Source: JAPHTQ01 sp050302275
Lineage (GTDB): Bacteria > Pseudomonadota > Gammaproteobacteria > Thiohalomonadales > Thiohalomonadaceae
Length of the DNA stretch: 64,000 nucleotides
Assembly (NCBI GenBank): GCA_050302275.1
Contig: JBNLAT010000012.1
Location: 1-64,000 of the forward strand
Direction of reading: 5' to 3'
Position 1 is the first letter of the stretch. Every line of letters starts with the position of its first letter. Of this stretch, positions 38,294 to 46,530 are shown in pieces. The notes below the pieces were generated by a model, which made no database searches, was not told where the DNA came from, and saw only the letters and a list, made by a program, of their open reading frames with translations. A program made the position numbers and the translations under genes.

Positions 38294-38618
38294 CTGGGGG
38301 ACTCCTGTATTTCTCTTTCGTATTGTTTTGGTCCTAATACCGTCGTAGTCGAGGTGAAATCGGACCGATTTGCTGTGGTAAACGCGCCCGATTGTATGCC
38401 ATAAAAAACCGCTCGGCTACCAACCAACCCCCATACTCGGGATCAGGACAGTTAGGGAAAACCCTGATACACTTTCCCTCCTGAATCATAAGGAAATGGG
38501 GGGAAAGCAGTGCTATAACTGCATCGGAAGGATGCCAAACCATCATAAATCGTGATAGTCACAACCAGAGCAATAACAAATCATTGGGCTACCCACACGG
38601 CAACCCGGAGTTGACGTA
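38294..38618. other. intergenic region upstream of soxB
   Basis: This 325-base gap separates the soxB start from a divergent small gene and should hold both promoters. The only clear structure is the short palindrome at 38357-38371. A 70-codon frame on the minus strand (38334-38546) exists but shows no ribosome site or recognisable family, so I do not call it. Confidence 0.6.
38357..38371. promoter_or_regulatory. short palindrome upstream of soxB
   Basis: AAATCG and CGATTT are perfect arms around GAC, 64-78 bases upstream of the soxB start codon. It may be a regulator-binding site for soxB; no local regulator gene is present. Confidence 0.35.
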
Positions 38619-38834
38619 ATGAACGGACTAGAAAACGCACAGCACGACCTTAGCGACGCCCAGTTCTGCCTGGAAACAGCCATTGAGTTGTTGAGCGGTA
38701 TCGACAGTGATACCCGCGATCAGGCAACGGAGCTGCATAAGGTCATCACGCGCCTGCAAAGCATTAAGGGTGAACTGGACAGCAGCTACGAAACGCTGCT
38801 GGATGTTTCGTCCAGGATCACCATCGACACCTGA
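38619..38834 (+). CDS. small helical hypothetical protein
   Basis: The 71-residue acidic protein is predicted to be almost all helix (LENAQHDLSDAQFCLETAIELL and ATELHKVITRLQSIKGELD), with heptad-like spacing suggesting a short coiled coil. GGAG lies 8 bases upstream of the ATG. I recognise no family. It is followed at 22 bases by the Rieske-fold-like gene, then by the YcgL gene, probably as one operon. Confidence 0.6.
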   Translation: MNGLENAQHDLSDAQFCLETAIELLSGIDSDTRDQATELHKVITRLQSIKGELDSSYETLLDVSSRITIDT

Positions 38835-38856
38835 ACGACTGTCCCCACGCGACACG

Positions 38857-39351
38857 ATGCAGGATACCCCACGCCGCCTGTTCCTGCGTGTTGGCGTCAA
38901 ACTCATGTCTCTCGTCGCCGTCGGCATGATTGCCTACGTGTTGCTCGTTCCGGTTACAGAGCAAACCTCCAGTACAGAAACAAAACCCGAGCCGCTACGC
39001 CTCCGCCTCACCGAACTCCCCTCCACAGAATTTCAGCGTCTTCCCTGGCAAGGAGGAAACCTGATTTTATTACGCCGTGGTACGACAGAAATCTATATCG
39101 CCTTTGATCGCGGCACGGGAATGGGCTGTCCCCTGCAATGGTTTCCAGCCTCAACCCACCTACCTGATGCGCCAATCCAGCCCTGGCCCGGCGGCCTGCG
39201 GGATAGTTGCGACGGTTCCTGGTACGACATGACGGGAAAAGTCTTCAAGGGGCAAGCGGCGACAGGCAATCTGGAAAGTCCAGCATACAGAATCACCGGG
39301 GAGTTGCTGGAGATAGGCACAAACAGCGATAATCCCGCCCTCGTCAAATGA
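38857..39351 (+). CDS. membrane-anchored Rieske-fold-like protein lacking cluster ligands
   Basis: I chose ATG 38857, giving 164 residues with one N-terminal helix (about 16-32). The C-terminal part, with GMGCPLQWFPAS near 92 and GGLRDSCDGSWYDMTGKVFKG near 112, reads like the two cluster-binding boxes of a Rieske protein (CTHLGC and CPCHGSRYD). The histidines are gone (Gln/Trp and Asp instead), and only one cysteine per box remains. It therefore probably does not bind a [2Fe-2S] cluster. The function is unknown. Confidence 0.65.
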   Translation: MQDTPRRLFLRVGVKLMSLVAVGMIAYVLLVPVTEQTSSTETKPEPLRLRLTELPSTEFQRLPWQGGNLILLRRGTTEIYIAFDRGTGMGCPLQWFPASTHLPDAPIQPWPGGLRDSCDGSWYDMTGKVFKGQAATGNLESPAYRITGELLEIGTNSDNPALVK

Positions 39352-39360
39352 GGAATCCCC

Positions 39361-39615
39361 ATGGCCGAGAGCATCACCTGCCATATCTACCGCAGTAAGA
39401 AAACCGACGGACTTTACCTGTTCCTGGCAAAAGAAGATGACTTTGAGTGCGTACCCGAGGAGTTACGTAACTACTTCGGTGTGCCGGAAAAGTCGATGGA
39501 ACTGGAGCTGAACGAAACAAGTAAGCTGGCCCGCAGCAAGCCTGAAGAGGTGCTTCACAACCTCAAGGAAAATGGCTTCCACATCCAGATGCCGCCGCAG
39601 AATCCCACTATCTAG
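39361..39615 (+). CDS. YcgL domain-containing protein
   Basis: The 84-residue protein matches the small gammaproteobacterial YcgL family: CHIYRSKKTDGLYLFLAKED at the start and VPEELRNYFGVPEKSMELEL in the middle. A structure is known for YcgL homologues but the function is not established. It starts 9 bases after the Rieske-fold-like gene. It is convergent with serB. Confidence 0.9.
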   Translation: MAESITCHIYRSKKTDGLYLFLAKEDDFECVPEELRNYFGVPEKSMELELNETSKLARSKPEEVLHNLKENGFHIQMPPQNPTI

Positions 39616-39624
39616 AGCCAGGCT

Positions 39625-40845
39625 TTACTCCAGCTCTGCAATCTCCCGATCACGCATCCCCAGCAGATAGAGAATCCCGTCCAGCCCCAGGGTGGCGATA
39701 GAGTGTTTCGCCTGCTCCTTGACGATGGGCTTGGCGTGAAAGGCGATACCGAGGCCTGCAATGGAGAGCATCGGCAGGTCGTTGGCGCCGTCGCCGACAG
39801 CAATCACCTGCTCCAGTGATATCCCCTCCTGCGCGGCGAGCTGGCGCAGCAGTGTGGCCTTCATCTGGCCGTCGATGATCTCCCCCACCACCTTGCCGGT
39901 AAGTTTTCCATCCTTAAAGTCGAGCTGGTTAGCGTAGACATAGTCGATACCCAGCTTCTCTTTCAAATAGTTGGCGAAGTAGGTAAAGCCACCGGAGAGG
40001 ATAGCCACCTTGTAGCCGAAGTGGCGCAGGTGCTTAATCAGCCGCTCAGCCCCTTCGGTGATCGGCAACCGCTCAGCGATCTCCGCCAGCACCGACTCGT
40101 CCAGCCCCTCCAGCAGCGCCATGCGGCGGGTAAAGCTCTCGGTGAAGTCCATCTCGCCACGCATCGCCGCCTCGGTGATCTCGGCCACCTGGTCGCCGAT
40201 CCCAGCCACCTTCGCCAGCTCGTCGATCACCTCGGTCTGGATCAGGGTTGAGTCCATATCGAAACAGACCAGACGACGGCTGCGGCGATAGAGGTTGTCC
40301 TCCTGCACCGCCACGTCCAGGTCCATCTCCTGGGAGATCTGCAGAAACTCGGCATGCATCGCCGCGATGTCCTTCACCTCACCGCTAAGGGATATCTGTA
40401 CCGAGGCAGCGCGCTGCTCTTCAGGATTCTTCAGCGTGCGTCGACCCGAAAGACGGGTGATCTGGTCGATATTGCAGCCCTGCTGCGCCACCGCCGCAGA
40501 GACTCGCGCCAGATGTCGGGAAGATATCTGCCTGCCTAGCAGGGTCAGGATGTGGCGCGGCTTACCCTGAGCGGCAACCCACGCCTCGTAGTCCTCTTCG
40601 GAGACCGGGGTAAAACGGATATTCAGGTTCAGCTCATGCCCTTTGAACAGCAGCTCCTTGAACACCGGGCAACCGGCGGCCTCGGGCGGCAGTTCCAGCA
40701 TCATACCGAGGGAGACCGTGTCATGAATTACCGACTGGCCGATATCGAGCACCGCCACATTGCACTTGGCGAGAATAGCGGTCAATTGTGCGGTCAGGCC
40801 GGGACGATCCTGGCCGGTAACGGTAACGAGAATGATCTCTTTCAT
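39625..40845 (-). CDS. serB: phosphoserine phosphatase SerB with tandem ACT domains
   Basis: SerB performs the last step of serine synthesis, hydrolysing phosphoserine. I chose ATG 40845 (MKEIILVTVTGQDRPGL), giving 406 residues. Two ACT-like domains occupy about 1-180 (TGQDRPGLTAQLTAIL, then a second). The HAD phosphatase follows with motif I VCFDMDSTLIQTEVIDELA near 190, motif II ILSGGFTYF near 285, and motif III AVGDGANDLPML near 350. ACT domains suggest serine feedback. It is convergent with the YcgL gene. Confidence 0.95.
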   Translation of the reverse strand: MKEIILVTVTGQDRPGLTAQLTAILAKCNVAVLDIGQSVIHDTVSLGMMLELPPEAAGCPVFKELLFKGHELNLNIRFTPVSEEDYEAWVAAQGKPRHILTLLGRQISSRHLARVSAAVAQQGCNIDQITRLSGRRTLKNPEEQRAASVQISLSGEVKDIAAMHAEFLQISQEMDLDVAVQEDNLYRRSRRLVCFDMDSTLIQTEVIDELAKVAGIGDQVAEITEAAMRGEMDFTESFTRRMALLEGLDESVLAEIAERLPITEGAERLIKHLRHFGYKVAILSGGFTYFANYLKEKLGIDYVYANQLDFKDGKLTGKVVGEIIDGQMKATLLRQLAAQEGISLEQVIAVGDGANDLPMLSIAGLGIAFHAKPIVKEQAKHSIATLGLDGILYLLGMRDREIAELE

Positions 40846-41013
40846 GCTAATAACAGGGGCCTTGTTTACAGGGGCCGCTATCATACCGCAGATAAGCTGC
40901 AAGAATAATGAGGGTAGAAAAACCTTTTATCGCCGCATCAAGCATTGGAGTTGCCCTTCTCTCCCCGCTGGTTTCCAATAGGCACACTCAATAAGCCCAA
41001 AGAAGGAAGCCTC

Positions 41014-42255
41014 ATGTCCCTCATCCGCCCCTTTGCCGGCCTGCGCCCCGCTCCCGGTCGCGCTGCCGACGTCGCCGCCCCGCCCTACGATGTGCTCAAC
41101 AGCAGCGAGGCCCGTGCCCGCGCCGAGGGACGGCCCTGGAGCTTCCTGCACATCTCCAAACCCGAGATCGACCTGCCGGAGGGCACCGATCCCTACGATG
41201 CCAGTGTCTATGCCAAGGGTAAGGATAACTTCGAGCGGATGATCGCCGAGGGCGTGCTCAAGCAGGACACCCTGCCCTGCTACTATCTCTACCGTCTAAT
41301 CATGGGCGATCACCAGCAGATCGGACTAGTCGCTGCCGCCTCGGTCCCCGATTACGACACCAACCGTATCCGCAAACACGAGTTCACCCGACCCGACAAA
41401 GAGGACGACCGTGTTCGCCAGGTCGACACCCTCAATGCCCAGACCGGGCCGGTGTTCCTCACCTACCGTCACAACGCGACCATCGATGCCCTGGTGGCAA
41501 AAGTCACCGCGACTGAGCCAGAGTTCGATATCACCGCCGATGACGGTGTACAGCACGCCATCTGGCCGGTCTGTGACGAAGAAGAGATCAACACCATTAC
41601 CGAAACCTTCGACGCGATGCCCGCCATCTACATCGCCGACGGCCACCATCGCTCCGCTGCCGCCTCCCGCGTCGCGGCAATGCGCAAAGAGGCCAACCCG
41701 AATCACACCGGCGAGGAACCCTACAACTACTTCCTCTCCGTGATCTTCCCTGACGACCAGATGATGATCCTCGACTACAACCGGGTCATCACCGATCTCA
41801 ACGGCCTCAGCAAAGACGAGCTGCTACAGAAAGTCGGCGAGCATTTCACCGTCAGTGAGGAGGGTGCCGCAGTCAAACCGCAGGCGAATCAGGAGTTCGG
41901 CATGTATCTGGATAGAAAGTGGTATCGCCTGCAGATCAATGCCGACAGAGTGCCAGCAGACGATCCGGTCGGTCAGCTCGATGTCAGCCTACTGGCTAAC
42001 AACCTCATCGATCCGATCCTAGGTATCAGCGATCCACGCCGCGATAAGCGCATCGATTTCGTCGGTGGGATTCGCGGTTTGCAGGAGCTGGAGCGACGTG
42101 TCGATAGCGGTGAGATGGCCGTCGCCTTCTCTCTCTATCCGACCAAAATGGAACAACTCATGGCAGTGGCCGACGCCGATGAGGTGATGCCACCCAAGTC
42201 GACCTGGTTCGAACCGAAACTGGCAGACGGTCTGGTTTCACATCTACTTGGCTAA
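41014..42255 (+). CDS. DUF1015-family protein
   Basis: The 413-residue protein starts at ATG 41014 with GAAGGAAG upstream. Family features are SLIRPFAGLRPAPGRAADVA at the N-terminus, AAPPYDVLNSSEAR, RKHEFTRPDKEDDRV near 115 and YIADGHHRSAAASRVAA near 215, where the His pair suggests a catalytic or phosphate site. DUF1015 proteins often neighbour serine or SerC genes; here serB is divergently adjacent, which supports a link with serine metabolism. The reaction is not established. Confidence 0.9.
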   Translation: MSLIRPFAGLRPAPGRAADVAAPPYDVLNSSEARARAEGRPWSFLHISKPEIDLPEGTDPYDASVYAKGKDNFERMIAEGVLKQDTLPCYYLYRLIMGDHQQIGLVAAASVPDYDTNRIRKHEFTRPDKEDDRVRQVDTLNAQTGPVFLTYRHNATIDALVAKVTATEPEFDITADDGVQHAIWPVCDEEEINTITETFDAMPAIYIADGHHRSAAASRVAAMRKEANPNHTGEEPYNYFLSVIFPDDQMMILDYNRVITDLNGLSKDELLQKVGEHFTVSEEGAAVKPQANQEFGMYLDRKWYRLQINADRVPADDPVGQLDVSLLANNLIDPILGISDPRRDKRIDFVGGIRGLQELERRVDSGEMAVAFSLYPTKMEQLMAVADADEVMPPKSTWFEPKLADGLVSHLLG

Positions 42256-42263
42256 CGTATAAC

Positions 42264-42310
42264 GACCGGGAGGTAGCCCAGTCGCTACTTCCCGGTCTGT
42301 CTTTCTTTAG
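42264..42310 (+). terminator. terminator of the DUF1015 gene
   Basis: GACCGGGAGGTAGC pairs with GCTACTTCCCGGTC (one G-T pair) around a 6-base loop and is followed by TGTCTTTCTTT. The stop codon of the convergent gene lies inside the right arm. Confidence 0.75.
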
Positions 42311-42707
42311 CTCGCTTCAACTCCTCGGCGAGTTTTTTCAGATCGTCCAGATCCTCAATCACAATCTCCTTGATCGGTAACTCCACGGGCTTGCCTGTCG
42401 ACGCGGAAGGTTTGCTGGCGGGGGCTGCCAACGGCTTCTCTTCCTTCGCTGATTTCGCAGTTTCCTGCGGCTGTTTGACTGGTGGAGACGGCTTCTCTGT
42501 CTTCTTTTTCTGCCGTTCGGCCTCGGCAAAGAGATCCTCCTCCTCACTCGTCGATTGCCCTTTGCCTTCCTGCAGCATCTTCATGATATTGGCACGCACG
42601 TCCGGTACCTGAATCGGCTCGGGACCTGGCGGCTGAGCATAGCTGTGTTTCACCACGACCAGCATGAAGATGGCAATAAACAGCAGCTTTTCTCTCTTTC
42701 TTTTCAT
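42285..42707 (-). CDS. secreted Lys/Glu/Pro-rich hypothetical protein
   Basis: The 140-residue product starts at ATG 42707 (an in-frame ATG 9 bases upstream is also possible). A signal peptide (LLFIAIFMLVVVKHSYA) precedes a low-complexity region rich in Lys, Pro, Glu and Ala (about 50-100), then a charged helix EDLDDLKKLAEELKRAKER. It is likely a periplasmic disordered protein with a C-terminal coiled coil. I recognise no family. Confidence 0.6.
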   Translation of the reverse strand: MKRKREKLLFIAIFMLVVVKHSYAQPPGPEPIQVPDVRANIMKMLQEGKGQSTSEEEDLFAEAERQKKKTEKPSPPVKQPQETAKSAKEEKPLAAPASKPSASTGKPVELPIKEIVIEDLDDLKKLAEELKRAKERQTGK

Positions 42708-42840
42708 CTGCACCAAACCGAATAACGGTTGTCCGAGTCATTGTAGCTACAGCATAACGTAATCGGTCGTTGTTGGCGCTCCAGGGTAGCGTTCTGCCGA
42801 TTCATCCCTTAGATTAGTGAAAAAGGAGTGGTGTTCTTCC

Positions 42841-43590
42841 ATGCGACGATTATTGTCTGTTTTTTTCCTGCTGCCGCTGGCCTGCGCTGCGCCGAGGGGA
42901 TTCGCCGCCTGTGACGATCCTGCCGCGCCCGAGGTCAACTGGAGCGGCTGCGACAAACAGGGTACGCAACTGGCTGGCGCGGACATGCGCGGTGCGATCC
43001 TGAAAAACATCAATCTGGAAAACGCCAACCTCAGCGGGGCCCGTCTCTCAGGCAGTGATTTCTCTTTTGCCCGCCTGTCTGGTGCCAATCTCAGCAAGGC
43101 GCGTCTGCACGACACGACCATGCTCAGCGCCGACCTGCGCGAGGCCAACCTGCAACAGGCACTGATGCAGCGTGCACGCCTGGACCGTGCCGATCTCAGA
43201 GAGGCTGACTTCTCCTCGGCCGAGCTACGCGAAAGTGACTTCTACCAGTGCCGGATGGAAGGGACAAAACTGCAAAAGGCCAACCTGCAGCAGGCAAAAT
43301 TCAAACAGGCAATCCTCGACGGTGCGGTGTTTGATGGCGCCGATATGCAGGAAAGCGATCTGCTAAGCGCTTCACTGGAAGGGGCCCAGCTGAAGCAGGT
43401 CAACCTGTACAAGGCCAAGCTGGAAAAAACCAATCTCTATTACGCCGATTTCAGTGGAGCCGATCTGCGGCGCGCTTCACTGGTCGGTGCGGAACTGTAT
43501 GAAACGAAATTTGCTGGTGCCCGGCTGGGCGCAGCGATGTGGGTAGACCGCAAACGCTGCCGGCTGGATGCCGGCGACGTTTGCGATTAG
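42841..43590 (+). CDS. exported pentapeptide-repeat protein
   Basis: The 249-residue protein has a signal peptide (LLSVFFLLPLACAAPRGFA) and then about 35 tandem pentapeptides of the A(D/N)Lxx type from about residue 40 to 240 (LAGADMRGAIL, NANLSGARLSG and similar), predicted to form a right-handed quadrilateral beta-helix. ATG 42841 is chosen for the signal peptide; AAGGAG lies 12 bases upstream. Its role is unknown. It is convergent with the YbaK-HDOD gene, 3 bases apart. Confidence 0.85.
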   Translation: MRRLLSVFFLLPLACAAPRGFAACDDPAAPEVNWSGCDKQGTQLAGADMRGAILKNINLENANLSGARLSGSDFSFARLSGANLSKARLHDTTMLSADLREANLQQALMQRARLDRADLREADFSSAELRESDFYQCRMEGTKLQKANLQQAKFKQAILDGAVFDGADMQESDLLSASLEGAQLKQVNLYKAKLEKTNLYYADFSGADLRRASLVGAELYETKFAGARLGAAMWVDRKRCRLDAGDVCD

Positions 43591-43593
43591 TGA

Positions 43594-44991
43594 TTAAGCA
43601 ACCTTGTGCTGCACCGTCGCAGTCGGAGCAGCCTTTGCGGCAACGCCCTGCGACATCTTCCCCGCGACAAAGTCGAGACCTTCCTTGCCCTGAAGCACGG
43701 TGGCCAGAGCCGCCTCAAGCTGTTCTTCGCTGAGACCAAACTCGTCCATCAGACTCTGCGGGATTTCGATGCTCGGCGCATCACCGATGCCGTGACGCTT
43801 GAGTAGCGCATTGGCGATGTAGACCAAATTGGCATAGGTGGAATAGGAGCTACGGAATTCCGCATTGTGATGACCAGACACGGTATCGACAATCTCCCGT
43901 GGCATATCCCAGGCATCCATCAACCAGACGCCCATCTCGGTATGGGTAACACCGACCGCCTCACGCTCCAGTTCCAGAATGGAACGGCGGGGATTTTCCT
44001 CCACCAGCTTGTTCAGACGTACGAACTGAGTGGGGAAGATATGGCCCAGCAGCAGGAAGCCGAAGTTGTGCAGCAGACCGGCCAGATAGCCCATCCCGGC
44101 AGGCGGACGACGGGTAAACTCAATGGCATTGCACAGCGCCTGGGTCAGGGCAGCGCAGTAGACCGAGTGTTTCCAGAAATTGTTCAGACCCAGCGGCCCG
44201 TCCTTCGGGTTATTGAAGGCCTTACCCAGCGCCAGACCGAAAGCGATATCCAGCACGAAGTCCATACCCAGTACGCGGACGATGGCCTGCTCCACCGACT
44301 CCAGCTTGCCCTGATAGGCATAGAGCGGCGAGGTGGCATAACGCAGCAGCTGCGCCGCCAGGCTAGGGTCCTGCTCAATCACTGCAGCCAGCTCGCTGGC
44401 GTGGGCGTAGGGATTGTTACGGATACGAATAAGCTCGGTAGCCAGACCCGGCATTGCGGGCAGCTTGTCGACCTTCTGCACCTTGCTGCGCATGGCCGAT
44501 TTGGCATCGCTAGCGCTATTGTCCAGAGCGGTAATGCGGTGGTTCTTCCAGGTGTTCTCGTGCAACCTGACGAAATCCTCCTGGTCGGCACTCACCAGCA
44601 GCCCGGACACACCGGTGGCGAAAATCAGCTTTTCCATATCGACCAGTGATTTGTCCATGATGCCACGCATACCGAAAGCTTCCGGCAGCGGCGGAATAGC
44701 GCGGATGTCGCACTCGCCCAACAGCGCCGCGGTTTCGGTATCGCTGCAACGAACGAATTCACGCTTGAAGAGTTTATTGATAGTGGGAAGGTCAACCTTC
44801 TGGTCGCCACGAACGATGGCCATCAGGTAGGCCTTGCCGCTTTTCAGAATCACGGCCTTCACCACGGTGTTGAGCGGAATCTCCGCCTGGGTCACCGTTT
44901 CAACAAAGCTTCCTGCAGCAGCCACCTTGCGTCCCTTGAAGTGACCATGACTCCGGGTAAGGCATTCATTGACCGATGCTGGGATGTTCAT
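43594..44991 (-). CDS. YbaK-like / HDOD fusion signalling protein
   Basis: I chose ATG 44991 (MNIPASVNECL), giving 465 residues. Residues 1-155 look like the YbaK/ProX aminoacyl-tRNA deacylase fold (TVVKAVILKSGKAYLMAIV, then FGMRGIMDKSL). Residues 170-440 are an HDOD domain (DKLPAMPGLATELIRI, DPSLAAQLLRYATSPLY, GLLHNFGFLLLGHIFP, HHNAEFRS), a nonenzymatic relative of HD phosphodiesterases seen in signalling proteins. The N-terminal module may bind a small ligand or tRNA. It ends in an Ala-rich tail. Confidence 0.85.
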   Translation of the reverse strand: MNIPASVNECLTRSHGHFKGRKVAAAGSFVETVTQAEIPLNTVVKAVILKSGKAYLMAIVRGDQKVDLPTINKLFKREFVRCSDTETAALLGECDIRAIPPLPEAFGMRGIMDKSLVDMEKLIFATGVSGLLVSADQEDFVRLHENTWKNHRITALDNSASDAKSAMRSKVQKVDKLPAMPGLATELIRIRNNPYAHASELAAVIEQDPSLAAQLLRYATSPLYAYQGKLESVEQAIVRVLGMDFVLDIAFGLALGKAFNNPKDGPLGLNNFWKHSVYCAALTQALCNAIEFTRRPPAGMGYLAGLLHNFGFLLLGHIFPTQFVRLNKLVEENPRRSILELEREAVGVTHTEMGVWLMDAWDMPREIVDTVSGHHNAEFRSSYSTYANLVYIANALLKRHGIGDAPSIEIPQSLMDEFGLSEEQLEAALATVLQGKEGLDFVAGKMSQGVAAKAAPTATVQHKVA

Positions 44992-45148
44992 TTCGTTTCT
45001 CCTCGAGCGCCTGGCGCCCATTTACATCCTATGTTGAGGAAAAGATTAGTGACAAAAATCAAAATCCGTTGTGATGTTACTCGCAACAAATCGCCTTTAA
45101 ACCCGCGAAAACACTGTAATAATCGCGTTTTGTGACTGCAATCTCAGG

Positions 45149-46321
45149 TTATTTTGGCTTTTTGCCACGATGCACCACGGAGCGACCGAAGCGCGACTGC
45201 ATCGAATCGAGCAGCTGATCCAGCTTCTTTTGCCGCCCATCTTCCATTTCACCGAACAGATCCGACTGACTGCCGTGCCTCTCTTCAGTAAAGTTGCTCA
45301 CCCCGACACCGACCAGCCTGACCGGCGGGAGGGGACGCGGCAGGCGATTGTAAAATAATTCCCTTACTATTTTCCAGACTTTAGCTGTTACATCTGTTAC
45401 GTCTTGCAGGGATTGAGACCGGGTTAACGTAGTGAAATCGGCCAAGCGCACCTTCAGCTGCACCGTGCGCCCCTTGAGCCCCTGACCACGTAAGCGCTGG
45501 GTCACCTGCTCGGTGAGAGCGTGCAACCACTCCAGCAGTATCTCCTCATCACTAACATCCACGGCAAAGGTGGTCTCATTAGAGACCGACTTGGCTTCGT
45601 GCTCAGAGATCACCGGACGTTCATCGATACCGTGGGCCAGTTGCCAAAAATGCTCACCGCTACTGCTAAAGTGCTGGTTTAAAAGTTGCGGTGACCATGC
45701 ACGCAGTTGACCAATCGTCTTAATTCCCAGCTTGTCGAAGGTCTTCGCCGCCACCTTGCCCACACCCCAGATTCGGCTAACGGGCAGTGGCGCGAGAAAG
45801 GCGTCGATCTCCCCCTCTTTCACCACCACGAATCCGTCGGGTTTATCGACATCGCTGGCCAGCTTCGCCAGATACTTGTTCGGCGCCACACCCACAGAGG
45901 CCACCAGACTCAGTTCATCATTAATCGCCTGTTTGATTTCCCTACCAATCGCCTCGGCCGAACCGAACAGGCGCAGACTGGCGGTCACATCCAGAAATGC
46001 TTCATCAAGAGAGAGCGGTTCAATCTGCGGAGTATAGCGTTCGAAAATCGCATGGATCTGCTGTGAGACCTCCGCATAGAAACGGTGCCGTCCTGCCACG
46101 GACAACACCACTGCCTGCGGACAGAGACGCAACGCCGTGGCTGTCGGCATCGCGCTGTGTACACCATACTTCCGTGCAATGTAGTTGGCCGCCGAAACCA
46201 CACCGCGATGATCCGGTCGCCCGCCGACGATAACCGGCTTGTCTGCCAGTTCAGGGCGTTCTCGGATCTCCACCGAGGCGTAAAACGCGTCCATGTCGAC
46301 ATGAATGATTTGGCGTGACAT
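45149..46321 (-). CDS. dinB: DNA polymerase IV (DinB)
   Basis: DinB is a Y-family translesion polymerase. The 390-residue protein has the palm residues in HVDMDAFYASVE (Asp at about 9) and SLDEAFLDV (Asp/Glu near 104), the helix-hairpin-helix thumb region VSRIWGVGKVAAKTFDKLG near 180, and a little-finger domain. A beta-clamp-binding motif, QSDLF, lies near residue 360. No LexA-type box is evident in the short upstream region, so SOS control is uncertain. Confidence 0.95.
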   Translation of the reverse strand: MSRQIIHVDMDAFYASVEIRERPELADKPVIVGGRPDHRGVVSAANYIARKYGVHSAMPTATALRLCPQAVVLSVAGRHRFYAEVSQQIHAIFERYTPQIEPLSLDEAFLDVTASLRLFGSAEAIGREIKQAINDELSLVASVGVAPNKYLAKLASDVDKPDGFVVVKEGEIDAFLAPLPVSRIWGVGKVAAKTFDKLGIKTIGQLRAWSPQLLNQHFSSSGEHFWQLAHGIDERPVISEHEAKSVSNETTFAVDVSDEEILLEWLHALTEQVTQRLRGQGLKGRTVQLKVRLADFTTLTRSQSLQDVTDVTAKVWKIVRELFYNRLPRPLPPVRLVGVGVSNFTEERHGSQSDLFGEMEDGRQKKLDQLLDSMQSRFGRSVVHRGKKPK

Positions 46322-46431
46322 CGATCAATCAAACAGTGGGGTTAGAGTGCAAAGGGTACTCCTCATTCATGCCGCAACAAAATCCCTACGCAGGTCCCCG
46401 AACACGATAATCTCGCAGCAAGACACTGCAC

Positions 46432-46437
46432 TATAAT
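46432..46437 (+). promoter_or_regulatory. possible -10 element for the diguanylate cyclase gene
   Basis: A perfect TATAAT precedes the leader of the GGDEF gene by about 95 bases. The -35 region, AATCTC at best spacing, is poor, so this promoter may need an activator. Confidence 0.4.
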
Positions 46438-46441
46438 TAAA

Positions 46442-46477
46442 GGGTTATTGCTCACCTATGTGGTAGTGCAATAACCC
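46442..46477 (+). promoter_or_regulatory. hairpin in the leader of the diguanylate cyclase gene
   Basis: GGGTTATTGC and GCAATAACCC form a 10-bp perfect stem with a 16-base loop, immediately after the TATAAT and before the start at 46531. It would lie in or at the start of the 5' leader. It could be an operator dyad, an RNA-level control structure, or a terminator for transcripts from upstream. Confidence 0.5.
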
Positions 46478-46530
46478 CGTTATTTCTGTATGATTCGTCG
46501 GCTTTTTTATGCAAGGCCCGAGAAAAGCCC

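Noticed and set aside
38334..38546. 70-codon minus-strand frame upstream of soxB
   Set aside because: No ribosome site or family is visible, and it covers the region that should hold the soxB promoter.
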